DNA of 10,531 nt from Pelagibacterales bacterium SAG-MED23 (GTDB lineage: Bacteria; Pseudomonadota; Alphaproteobacteria; Pelagibacterales; Pelagibacteraceae). This document shows, piece after piece, positions 1 to 6,765 of this stretch. Numbering within the stretch: position 1 is the stretch's first letter; every line of letters begins with the position of its first letter. Made by a program: the position numbers and the translations under genes. The notes below the pieces were generated by a model, which ran no database searches, was not told where the DNA came from, and saw nothing but the letters and a program-made list of their open reading frames with translations. The stretch covers positions 1 to 10,531 of the forward strand of contig JACWDU010000016.1 of assembly GCA_014653935.1 (NCBI GenBank), read 5' to 3'.

Positions 1-950
1 GTCGGAGCCATTATTGCAACTTGGTAGCCTGCTTTAACAGCATTTAATGCAGCAATTACTGAAACGATGGTTTTTCCTGATCCAACATCACCCTGTAGCA
101 ATCTAAACATTTTTTGTTTTGATTTCATATCGTTATTTATATTTTTTAATGCAGATAATTGATCAGTAGTAAGTTGGAATTTTAGATTTTTAATTATTTT
201 ATCTTCATGTTTCAAATCAAAAACTTTATTTTTCTTTTTAACTTTTTTAATTTTATTTCTTATGTCTGAAGAAAGTAAAAAATTTGCAAAGATCTCATCA
301 AGAACCAATCTTTTAAAATAATTTGTATCTTTAATTTTTGTAATATCTTCTTTATGAATTTTAATAATAGATTCTTTCCATGATACTTTGTTAAATAAGT
401 TGGATATTTCTTGTGGTAACCACTCATCCAAATCAGGTAAATTTTGTAAAACAATATTTATTATTTTATTATATTTATTTAATGTTAAACCTTCAGAGAG
501 GCTATATTTACTTTCATCTATTATTACATCTGAGCTATTTGATCTTTTTGTTGTTGGATTAACAAATTGAAATTTATTTCTAAAGTTATTTGCTTTCCCA
601 TTTATTATTATTTCTTCATTTAAAGGAAGTATTTTTTTAACGTACCCTTCATAACTATTAAAAAAAATACAATCTAATTTTATACCATTTTTTTCGCATA
701 TAACTTTATTGGGTAAATTTCTAATACGAGGAAAATTATATTTTATAGGTCTAACTTTAATATTATAGTTTTTACCTACTTGTAAATCATCAATCTCTGT
801 ATCTTCAGCAGTTTCAATTTTTGATATAGGCAAATGCCACAGTAGATCGAATATTGTAAATATTTTTTTTTTATTAAATGAGCTTAATGTTTTTTTTCCA
901 ACACCTTTAATTTTATTAATAGGTGATAATAAATATTCAAAATTGCTCAT
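1..950 (-). CDS. recG: ATP-dependent DNA helicase RecG, N-terminal part (cut by left edge)
   Basis: RecG is a cytoplasmic superfamily 2 helicase that remodels stalled replication forks and branches of recombination intermediates. The frame is open from the ATG at 948-950 to the window edge (316 full codons), so the C-terminal part of the helicase lies outside. The N-terminus has the family's opening, with a GVGKK helix-hairpin-helix-like turn near residue 17 and then FDLLWHLP, followed by the wedge/OB-fold region. The Walker A box is LLQGDVGSGKT, with GDVGSGKT at about residues 287-294 (bases 69-92). The last visible residues, IMAPT, are helicase motif Ia. The start matches the usual RecG N-terminus. 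It is divergent from sdhE with only 26 bases between. I checked the frame for minus-strand stops across the whole stretch and saw none. Identification is secure. Confidence 0.96.
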   Translation of the reverse strand, partial: MSNFEYLLSPINKIKGVGKKTLSSFNKKKIFTIFDLLWHLPISKIETAEDTEIDDLQVGKNYNIKVRPIKYNFPRIRNLPNKVICEKNGIKLDCIFFNSYEGYVKKILPLNEEIIINGKANNFRNKFQFVNPTTKRSNSSDVIIDESKYSLSEGLTLNKYNKIINIVLQNLPDLDEWLPQEISNLFNKVSWKESIIKIHKEDITKIKDTNYFKRLVLDEIFANFLLSSDIRNKIKKVKKKNKVFDLKHEDKIIKNLKFQLTTDQLSALKNINNDMKSKQKMFRLLQGDVGSGKTIVSVIAALNAVKAGYQVAIMAP

Positions 951-976
951 TAAATATATATATATGTTTATAAGAA
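951..976. promoter_or_regulatory. 26-base divergent recG/sdhE intergenic gap with a short TA repeat
   Basis: This is the only non-coding DNA between two divergent starts. It contains an alternating TA run (about 954-964) followed by TTTATAAG just before the sdhE ATG. There is room for -10-like boxes, for example TATAAG (+) or TATATT (-), but not for two complete promoters with leaders. Promoters must overlap, extend into the coding sequences, or yield leaderless or near-leaderless messages. I see no strong Shine-Dalgarno sequence for either gene. Calling it regulatory is inference from position and composition. Confidence 0.35.
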
Positions 977-1222
977 ATGAATTCAAATAAACAAAATTTA
1001 ATTAATAAGATTATTTATAGATCTCAATATCGAGGAACTAAAGAAATGGACATATTTGTAAGTAGTTTTGTTAAATCTATTATTGATTCATTATCATTGA
1101 ATGATCTAAAAGATCTTGATTTATTAATTAATATGAATGACGAAGACATTGTCAAAATTTCAAAAAATGAAATGATTTTTAAAAATAGTAAAATATTAAA
1201 ACTTTTGATCGATTTTAGATGA
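977..1222 (+). CDS. sdhE: Succinate dehydrogenase FAD assembly factor SdhE (DUF339/SDHAF2 family)
   Basis: SdhE helps attach FAD covalently to the flavoprotein subunit of succinate dehydrogenase (and fumarate reductase in some bacteria). It acts in the cytoplasm, linking the TCA cycle to respiration. The 81-residue length and all-helical look fit the family. The diagnostic motif RGTKEMD (residues 19-25) matches the conserved RGxxExD flavinylation motif and is preceded by the family's basic YRSQYR segment. Placement next to recG is common in alphaproteobacteria, where mfd often follows; here mfd is absent and a convergent tRNA gene follows instead. The stop TGA at 1220-1222 lies one base from the tRNA 3' end, so there is no room for a dedicated terminator. 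Assignment rests on motif, size and neighbourhood. Confidence 0.87.
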   Translation: MNSNKQNLINKIIYRSQYRGTKEMDIFVSSFVKSIIDSLSLNDLKDLDLLINMNDEDIVKISKNEMIFKNSKILKLLIDFR

Positions 1223-1223
1223 A

Positions 1224-1313
1224 TGGCGGAGAGACTGGGATTCGAACCCAGGAAAGAGTTGCCCCTTTGTCGGTTTTCAAGACCGATGCTTTCAACCGCT
1301 CAGCCATCTCTCC
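1224..1313 (-). tRNA. tRNA-Ser (anticodon UGA)
   Basis: The reverse complement folds as a class II tRNA of 90 bases including an encoded CCA. The acceptor stem GGAGAGA pairs with TCTCTCC, followed by discriminator G and CCA (1224-1226 on the plus strand reads TGG). The D-arm contains TGGCTGAGCGGTTGAAAGC. The anticodon loop is CTTGAAA between TCGGT and ACCGA, giving anticodon TGA, which reads UCN serine codons. A long variable arm (AAAGGGGCAACTCTTT) and the TGGGTTCGAATCCCA T-arm complete it. The long variable arm and the G discriminator are serine identity features. It converges on sdhE. Confidence 0.97.
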
Positions 1314-1349
1314 GTGTGCAAGGTTTTATTATTATTAATATATATTTCA

Positions 1350-1378
1350 ACAATAAAATGACTTAAGTAGTTAGTCAA
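1350..1378 (-). promoter_or_regulatory. Candidate sigma70-type promoter for tRNA-Ser
   Basis: On the minus strand, TTGACT (plus 1373-1378) is followed after 17 bases by TATTGT (plus 1350-1355). This would start transcription roughly 30 bases before the tRNA 5' end. The -35 box matches the consensus in five of six positions and the -10 box in four of six. In DNA this AT-rich, matches arise by chance, so the call is tentative; the position upstream of a tRNA with no other gene in front supports it. Confidence 0.4.
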
Positions 1379-1397
1379 AATATTCTGATATTTAAAA

Positions 1398-2279
1398 ATG
1401 AATAAAAAAAATTTTAATAAAGGAGTTTTGCTTACATCCTTTGGTTCGTTTTGGTGGGGTTTTTTTGGTGTTATTTACTTTAAATATATTTCCTTTGCAG
1501 GTCATGTAGAAGTATTAATTCATAGAAGTGTTTGGACAGCTTTTTTATTAATATTTACTACTTTTTTCTTTTCTAAATGGAGTATTTTTAAAAAAATTCT
1601 TAATGATAAAAAGAAATTATTTATTCTCTTTATTTCTGGTTTTTTAATTTTTATTAATTGGGGTGTATGGATCTATGCAGTTAGCGTAGATAAAATAATT
1701 AATGCAAGTTTTGGCTATTTTATCATGCCAATTATTAGTGTTTTCCTAGGTAATTTTTTTTTTAATGAACCTATTACTAAAAAAGGAAAAATTTCGATCT
1801 TTTTAGTAATTTTTTCTGTCAGTTATTTATTGATAATAGATTTTAATTCAATTCCATGGGTAGGTTTAATCGTAGCCTTAAGTTGGAGTTTTTATAATCT
1901 ATTTAGAAAAAAAATTAACGTCGAAACTGATATTGGACTTCTTATAGAAAGTTTGTATATACTTCCCTTTGTATTAATTGCATTTTATTTTATAAGTATA
2001 AATAATTACAATGATTTCAGTTTATCAAATCCCTCTTTGATGCCATTATTAATGTTGGCAGGACCAATGACGGTGATTCCTCTTTTTTTATATGTAAGAG
2101 GAGTTGAGTTGGCGGGGCTCGGACCTGCTGGAATGATTTTTTATATTACTCCTACTTTGCAATTTATTCTTGGCTTTTTCATTTATAATGAGCAATTTAA
2201 TATAAATCAGTTAGTTAGTTTTATTTTAATATGGATTGCTGTATTTATATATCTGAAAGATATTTATGAAAAAAATTAA
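1398..2279 (+). CDS. rarD: RarD-family EamA/DMT transporter
   Basis: This is an inner-membrane protein of the drug/metabolite transporter superfamily, RarD branch (first named as a chloramphenicol-sensitivity protein). The true substrate is not established for the family. The 293 residues, about ten hydrophobic segments and two EamA repeats fit RarD, which is close to 296 residues in E. coli. Family hallmarks are the N-terminal GVLLTSFGSFWWG, the HR after helix 1 (residues 42-43, in EVLIHRSVW), and a C-terminal block containing GPMTVIPLFLYVRG and ITPTLQFILG. It is the first gene of the nine-gene plus-strand cluster, after an 84-base gap with no clear promoter on this strand. Its 3' end overlaps mltB by 14 bases. 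Assignment to RarD is firm; the transported compound is unknown. Confidence 0.9.
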   Translation: MNKKNFNKGVLLTSFGSFWWGFFGVIYFKYISFAGHVEVLIHRSVWTAFLLIFTTFFFSKWSIFKKILNDKKKLFILFISGFLIFINWGVWIYAVSVDKIINASFGYFIMPIISVFLGNFFFNEPITKKGKISIFLVIFSVSYLLIIDFNSIPWVGLIVALSWSFYNLFRKKINVETDIGLLIESLYILPFVLIAFYFISINNYNDFSLSNPSLMPLLMLAGPMTVIPLFLYVRGVELAGLGPAGMIFYITPTLQFILGFFIYNEQFNINQLVSFILIWIAVFIYLKDIYEKN

Positions 2280-3264
2280 AATTTATGTTTTTTTTCTTTT
2301 TATTTTAATAAATTTTAACGTCTATGCAAACGACTCAGAATTTAATGAGTGGAAGAAAAATTTTAAATTAATTGCTTTAGAAAATGGGGTGAGTTTGAAA
2401 ATGATCGAAAGTACCATTGATAAATCTATTTTTTTAAAGAATGTTATAAAATATGATAGATACCAACCAGAATTCTATGAAGATACAAAAACATATATTT
2501 CTAAAAGAGCTAATAATAAAAAAGTAAATTCTGGTTTAAAAATTTACAAAATTAACAAAACAAAAATTGATAAAATCACTCGAGAGTTTTCTGTTGATAA
2601 GGATTTGCTTTTATCACTTATGGGCATTGAAACAAATTTTGGAAATTATTTAGGCAAAATGGATATAGTCTCATCATTAGCAACTTTAAGTTATGATAAA
2701 AGAAGAAGTGAATTCTTCACATCAGAACTACTTACACTTTTAATTTTATTTGATAAAGGAATTATAAATCCGAATAATTATTTAGGATCATGGGCAGGAG
2801 CTTTTGGTAATTTTCAATTTATGCCTTCTACAATTAAAAATTATGCAATTGATCACAATGAGGATGAAATTATAAATTTGAAGAATATTGAAGATTCATT
2901 TGCTTCTGCTGCTAATTACTTAAATAAGATAGGGTGGGATAATAAAACACCATGTTTTTACAAAGTTGAACTTATTAACGAAACACCACATAAATATCTA
3001 AATACATCAGCAAAACAAATAAAGCATAAAAACAAAGTATCCTATTTAAAAAAATATATCAAAAACAGTGAAAAACTTGATGACTTAGATAATTTAAAAG
3101 CCGCAATTGTGACTCCTGATTATGACATTATACCTGACGCACAAAAATTAACTCCAGCTTATTTAGTTTTTGATAATTATGAATTAATTTTAAAATGGAA
3201 TAGATCTTTAAGATTTGCATTAGCCGTGTGCACACTAAAAAACAAATTTAAAAATGCAATTTAA
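2266..3264 (+). CDS. mltB: Periplasmic lytic murein transglycosylase, MltB/GH103 type
   Basis: It cleaves the MurNAc-GlcNAc bond of peptidoglycan with formation of a 1,6-anhydro end. The 332 residues start with a signal peptide (basic MKKIK, a hydrophobic run, probable cleavage after VYA near residue 21). There is no lipobox cysteine, so a soluble periplasmic enzyme is expected rather than the lipoprotein form. The GH103/SLT_2 signatures are DRYQPEF (64-70), the catalytic glutamate E122 in GIETNFG, and GSWAGAFGNFQFMPST (174-189), the family's G(S/A)xAGAxGxxQFMPS block. There is no recognisable C-terminal peptidoglycan-binding domain. The ATG lies inside the end of rarD. It is followed by rlpA and dacA, together forming a cell-wall remodelling block. 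Confidence 0.93.
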   Translation: MKKIKIYVFFLFILINFNVYANDSEFNEWKKNFKLIALENGVSLKMIESTIDKSIFLKNVIKYDRYQPEFYEDTKTYISKRANNKKVNSGLKIYKINKTKIDKITREFSVDKDLLLSLMGIETNFGNYLGKMDIVSSLATLSYDKRRSEFFTSELLTLLILFDKGIINPNNYLGSWAGAFGNFQFMPSTIKNYAIDHNEDEIINLKNIEDSFASAANYLNKIGWDNKTPCFYKVELINETPHKYLNTSAKQIKHKNKVSYLKKYIKNSEKLDDLDNLKAAIVTPDYDIIPDAQKLTPAYLVFDNYELILKWNRSLRFALAVCTLKNKFKNAI

Positions 3265-3325
3265 ATATATTTCATATCTTTTAATTTTAACTTTATTTGC
3301 CTGTGAGCATCATTCAAAAATATAA
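3254..3325 (+). pseudogene. rlpA: Lipoprotein signal peptide of rlpA, out of frame with the rest
   Basis: An ATG at 3254, overlapping the mltB end by 11 bases, opens a 23-codon frame that reads as a typical lipoprotein export signal: MQFKYIS, a hydrophobic stretch, then LFAC with the lipobox cysteine at residue 17. It ends at TAA 3323-3325. The body of RlpA, an expected lipoprotein, continues in the -1 frame, which is open from 3307. Adding one A to the five-A run at 3316-3320 would join the two into a single frame, reading ...CEHHSKNINIKNK... The split is seen directly. Whether it is a real mutation or a sequencing or assembly error cannot be told from the window. Confidence 0.7.
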
Positions 3326-3381
3326 ATATTAAAAATAAACTTGAAGATAAAAAAATTGCTGTTCTAAATGATAAAATTAAA

Positions 3382-4080
3382 GTGTCATCAGATAAAAATG
3401 AAAAAAAGGAAATAATTAATATTGTTTATTCTAATAAAGGTTTTGCATTAATATATGATGAAGATGTAGATAACTCCTTGAAATTTAATTTAGATAATAC
3501 ATCACTAAACATATTAAGTCCTAACCTACCTAATGGTACACCTGTTAGAATAACAAATATAATTAATGGAAAATCTTTAAGGACTATAGTTAAAAACAAA
3601 ACTGTTTTGCCTATTTTTTATAATTCTGTAATAACAAAGAGGATTGTTAGTGAATTATCAATTAATCCTAATGAACCATACGTGTATATTGAAACTATCA
3701 ATTCTACCAATTTATACGTTGCAAAGGATGTAAAAACATTTGATGAAGAGAAAGAAGTAGCTAATAAAGCTCCAGTTGATGATATAATGGTTCAGAGCAT
3801 AAGTTTAGAAAATAAAGTTAAAGAATCTAAGATTAATGATTTTGTAACAAATTTTAATTATATAATTAAATTTGCAGATTTTTATTTTGAAGATTCTGCT
3901 ATTTTGTTAAAAAATAGGTTATTTGAAGAGCATAATATTGAGAATATCTTTATCAAAAAGTTGTCACAAAATAATTTTAGAGTTTATAAAGGCCCTTATA
4001 AAGATTTTAAAAAATTAAAAAAAGGATTTCATAATATCGAAAATCTTGATTTTGATAGCATTGAAATAATAAAACTATGA
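3382..4080 (+). CDS. rlpA: RlpA-like septal-ring lipoprotein body with C-terminal SPOR domain (5' end frameshifted)
   Basis: RlpA proteins are outer-membrane lipoproteins; some are lytic transglycosylases that cleave naked glycan strands at the division septum. The longest frame with a start begins at GTG 3382, but that start has no export signal. The true gene probably begins at 3254, with its lipoprotein signal in another frame. Residues about 14-105 resemble the double-psi beta-barrel: NGTPVRITNIINGKSL aligns with the family's GTxVRVTNLxNGRSV, and FYNSVITKRI lies where RGRIIDLS is expected. The glutamate, histidine and aspartate known to matter in Pseudomonas RlpA are not evident, so the barrel may be non-catalytic. 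Residues about 158-231 form a SPOR domain (YIIKFADFYFEDSA, FRVYKGPYKD), which binds denuded septal glycan. It overlaps dacA by four bases (ATGA). Confidence 0.8.
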   Translation: MSSDKNEKKEIINIVYSNKGFALIYDEDVDNSLKFNLDNTSLNILSPNLPNGTPVRITNIINGKSLRTIVKNKTVLPIFYNSVITKRIVSELSINPNEPYVYIETINSTNLYVAKDVKTFDEEKEVANKAPVDDIMVQSISLENKVKESKINDFVTNFNYIIKFADFYFEDSAILLKNRLFEEHNIENIFIKKLSQNNFRVYKGPYKDFKKLKKGFHNIENLDFDSIEIIKL

Positions 4081-5231
4081 GAATAAAAAATTTATCGTTA
4101 ATTTTAATATTTTTATCTTTTTTGATAAAACCAGCTTTTGCTAACTTTGATGTAAATGCGAGAACTGCTATAGTACAAGACTATTTATCTGGAAAAATAT
4201 TGTATGAAAAAGATGCCGACCGACAAATTTTTCCTGCTTCTATGACAAAAATTATGACTTCGATTATAGCTTTTGATCTACTCAAAAGTGGTGAGCTTTC
4301 TTTAGATGATAAGTTTTTAGTATCTGAGAATGCATGGAGATTGTCACAAGCGGGATATTCGTCGATGTTTATTATGGTTGGAGATGAAATAACAGTAGAA
4401 AATTTATTAAGAGGTATTATTGTTTCATCAGGCAATGATGCTTGTATTGCTCTTGCCGAGGGCATTGCTGGTACAGAAGAAGAGTTTGCTATTATGATGA
4501 CAGAAAAGGCAAAAGAAATAGGTATGGATAATACTAACTTTTCTAATTCATCAGGAATAAATGCTCCTGACAATTTATCAACAGTTAGAGACATATTAAT
4601 TATGTCAAATTACTTGATAAAAAATTACCCAAATTATTATGACTATTACAAAGAAACTGAATTTACTTGGGACAGAACAGGTGGAGACCCAATTAAACAA
4701 GGTAATAGAAACCCTTTACTTTATAAAAATATAGGAGTGGATGGAATAAAGACAGGATATCTTGCTTATGAAAAATATTCACTTGCTTCAACAATCAAAA
4801 GAAATGACAGGAGAATAATTGCAGTTGGAAGTGGTTTTGTTTCGAAAAATGAAAGATCAAAGCAGTCTCTTAAATTACTAACATATGGATTAACAAATTT
4901 TGATACAATCAATATTGCAAAAAAAAATGAAATATTTGATGAGCTAGATGTTTGGCAAGGAAAACAAAAAACTGTTAAATCTTATATAAATAAAGACATT
5001 TATCAAACAATACCAAAAGCTAAAAAAAAATACTTAAAAGTTTCTATCGATTATCAAGGTCCATTAAAAGCTCCAATACTAAAAAATGATATAATAGGTA
5101 AAGTTAAAATATTATTTAAAGATGAACAAATAGGAGAATATGATCTATTAGCGTTTGAAGATGTAAAAAGACAAAACATATTTTCCAGGTTCATTTCCTC
5201 AATAAATTTCCTTATCTGGGGTGATGTCTAA
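4077..5231 (+). CDS. dacA: D-alanyl-D-alanine carboxypeptidase (penicillin-binding protein 5/6 type, peptidase S11)
   Basis: It removes the terminal D-Ala from peptidoglycan pentapeptides in the periplasm, limiting crosslinking; it is a target of beta-lactams. The 384 residues begin with a signal peptide (MRIKN, a hydrophobic run, likely cleavage after AFA near residue 22). All three active-site motifs are present: SMTK (S55-K58, nucleophile S55), SGN (118-120) and KTG (225-227). A PBP5 C-terminal beta domain follows (about 286-360). The last 18 or so residues (NIFSRFISSINFLIW) look like the amphipathic helix that anchors these enzymes to the inner membrane. Its start overlaps the rlpA stop (ATGA), implying translational coupling. 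Its end overlaps tmk by eight bases. Confidence 0.95.
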   Translation: MRIKNLSLILIFLSFLIKPAFANFDVNARTAIVQDYLSGKILYEKDADRQIFPASMTKIMTSIIAFDLLKSGELSLDDKFLVSENAWRLSQAGYSSMFIMVGDEITVENLLRGIIVSSGNDACIALAEGIAGTEEEFAIMMTEKAKEIGMDNTNFSNSSGINAPDNLSTVRDILIMSNYLIKNYPNYYDYYKETEFTWDRTGGDPIKQGNRNPLLYKNIGVDGIKTGYLAYEKYSLASTIKRNDRRIIAVGSGFVSKNERSKQSLKLLTYGLTNFDTINIAKKNEIFDELDVWQGKQKTVKSYINKDIYQTIPKAKKKYLKVSIDYQGPLKAPILKNDIIGKVKILFKDEQIGEYDLLAFEDVKRQNIFSRFISSINFLIWGDV

Positions 5232-5844
5232 ATATCCAATTATAGTTTTTGAAGGTATAGAGGCTTCTGGAAAATCCACTAGCCTAAAAAAAATAATTAA
5301 GTACTTAAAATCTAACAAAATTAAATATGTAACTTTTAGAGAACCAGGTGGTACAAATTTTTCAGAAAGATTAAGATCTTACATGTTAAATAAAAAATCA
5401 AAATTAAATAAGAAAACTGATTTATTTTTATTAATGGCATCTAGATCAGAAAATATTGATAAAATACTAAAAGAAAATTATAAAAAAAAAGTTATATTAA
5501 TTGATAGGTTCATAGACTCAACGATAGCTTATCAGCATTATGGAATGGGCTTAGATAAAGATTTAATTTTAAGAATGAATAACTTTATATTGGGAAATTT
5601 AAAACCAAATTTTACCTTTTTAAGTATTGTAAATAAGAAAAATATGCTTGAGAGGTTAAAATTGAGAAAAAATAATAATAAATACGATAATTTTAATTAC
5701 AATTTTTATAACAATGTTCAAAAAGGTTTTCTAGAAATTGCAAAAAAAAATAAATCCAATTATTTAATTTTGGATAGCAATAAAGATAATTTAAAAACAA
5801 TTGAGAATAAATTAATTAACAAAATTGAGAAAATTTTAAAATAA
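5224..5844 (+). CDS. tmk: Thymidylate kinase (dTMP kinase)
   Basis: It phosphorylates dTMP to dTDP in the cytoplasm, an essential step in dTTP supply. The ATG at 5224 gives 206 residues, the usual size. An in-frame GTG just before it (5221) would add one residue; I prefer the ATG. Motifs, numbered from the ATG: P-loop GIEASGKST (11-19), REPGGT (39-44), DRFIDSTIAYQ (94-104) for substrate binding, and the lid with NKYDNFNYNFYNNVQKGF (about 152-169). The P-loop lacks the basic residue of type I enzymes, fitting the type II (E. coli-like) class, where the lid supplies basic groups. It overlaps dacA by eight bases and abuts holB with none between; tmk-holB pairing is a widespread bacterial arrangement. 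Confidence 0.96.
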   Translation: MSKYPIIVFEGIEASGKSTSLKKIIKYLKSNKIKYVTFREPGGTNFSERLRSYMLNKKSKLNKKTDLFLLMASRSENIDKILKENYKKKVILIDRFIDSTIAYQHYGMGLDKDLILRMNNFILGNLKPNFTFLSIVNKKNMLERLKLRKNNNKYDNFNYNFYNNVQKGFLEIAKKNKSNYLILDSNKDNLKTIENKLINKIEKILK

Positions 5845-6765
5845 ATGAGTGATATAAGTAAACTAATAGGTCATAAATCACTTTTTAGTGATTTCATTTA
5901 TCTTGATCAGATACAAAAATTTCCTAATAAAATTTTATTAAATGGCCCAAAAGGCATAGGTAAAAAAATCTTTGTTAATCACTTTATATATTATTTCTAT
6001 TCAAAAAATAATGACCATACTTATGATCTAAAAAAAAAAGAATTTAAATTAAGTAATAATTTATTTAAACTTCTGTCTACCAACTCGCATCCTAATGTCT
6101 TCAAAATTTATAAAAAAAAGGATAAAAAAATAATTGATATAGATCAAATTAGAGAAATGATTAAATTTACTAATAAAACTTCGTTTGATAACGATAGGAG
6201 ATTTGTAGTAATTGAAAATGTGAATTTATTAAGCATTAATTCCGCTAATGCTTTACTTAAATCAATTGAAGAGCCTAATAACAACATATTCTTTATTTTA
6301 ATTAATAATTCAGAATTTAAAGTTTTAGAAACTATAAATTCTAGATGTTTAGAATTTAAGTTAAACCTATCAAACGCAGAGGTAATGGAGATTGTTAATT
6401 ATCATTTTAATGATGACATATATAATGATATTAATTCAGACTTTATAAACAATTACAATTCTCCGTCTTTTTTAATATCCTTAGTTAATTTTTTGGAAAG
6501 TAATGGTTTATCACACAAAGATAACTCAATTGAGGATTTATTAATCTATATGATTAAAAATAAGTTATATACATCAGATGAATTTATTAAAGAATATTTG
6601 AATTTATTTATTGAACTTTTTTTCTATAAAAATATATATAGTTCTAAGAAAATTTCATTTAAAATTAAAAAATATTTTTACCAAAAACTTTCTTTTGTTA
6701 AAAAATATAATTTAGATTTTGAATCTTTTTTTCTAGAATTTAATGATAAATTATTAAGTGAATAA
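5845..6765 (+). CDS. holB: DNA polymerase III subunit delta' (clamp loader)
   Basis: Delta' is the stator subunit of the AAA+ clamp loader that opens the beta clamp at primed sites. The 306 residues begin with LIGHKSLFSDF, then a degenerate Walker A GPKGIGKK (34-41) with lysine in place of the usual Thr/Ser. Next come HPNVFKI (82-88), IDQIREM (99-105), a Walker B-like VVIENVNLL (121-129), the strongly conserved ANALLKSIEEP (134-144), and the SRC motif (166-168) that marks clamp-loader subunits. Apart from the SRC cysteine there are none, so the four-cysteine zinc module seen in many delta' proteins is missing. Delta' is generally not an ATPase, so a weak Walker A is expected. The C-terminal third is Asn/Lys/Phe-rich and poorly conserved. 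It starts directly after the tmk stop and overlaps metG by eight bases. Confidence 0.9.
   Translation: MSDISKLIGHKSLFSDFIYLDQIQKFPNKILLNGPKGIGKKIFVNHFIYYFYSKNNDHTYDLKKKEFKLSNNLFKLLSTNSHPNVFKIYKKKDKKIIDIDQIREMIKFTNKTSFDNDRRFVVIENVNLLSINSANALLKSIEEPNNNIFFILINNSEFKVLETINSRCLEFKLNLSNAEVMEIVNYHFNDDIYNDINSDFINNYNSPSFLISLVNFLESNGLSHKDNSIEDLLIYMIKNKLYTSDEFIKEYLNLFIELFFYKNIYSSKKISFKIKKYFYQKLSFVKKYNLDFESFFLEFNDKLLSE

Noticed and set aside
260..570. Small open frames on both strands (260-454 minus, 388-570 plus)
   Set aside because: Both lie inside the continuous recG coding frame in other frames; their composition is that of out-of-frame AT-rich sequence, with no motif or domain.
954..965. TA repeat as a phase-variation tract
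   Set aside because: It is only about five or six TA units and interruptions are expected by chance in DNA this AT-rich; there is no evidence of length variation.
1314..1397. Promoter for the rarD-led cluster
   Set aside because: Weak pairs such as TTAAGT and TGATAT with 17-base spacing can be found, but each matches consensus in only about half its positions, so I do not call one.
3314..3325. Programmed -1 ribosomal frameshift in rlpA
   Set aside because: In the signal-peptide frame the site reads TCA AAA ATA TAA, which does not match the X XXY YYZ slippery pattern because the A-site ATA cannot re-pair well on AAT. No clear stimulatory hairpin follows. A run of only five A is also short for polymerase slippage. 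A missing base is simpler.
3254..3325. Independent 23-residue lipoprotein gene
   Set aside because: The neighbouring RlpA body needs exactly such a signal and is open right up to it in the adjacent frame, so this is most likely its displaced N-terminus.
4181..4594. 137-codon open frame antisense to dacA
   Set aside because: It overlaps the best-conserved part of dacA with its three active-site motifs and shows no recognisable protein features; it is a shadow.
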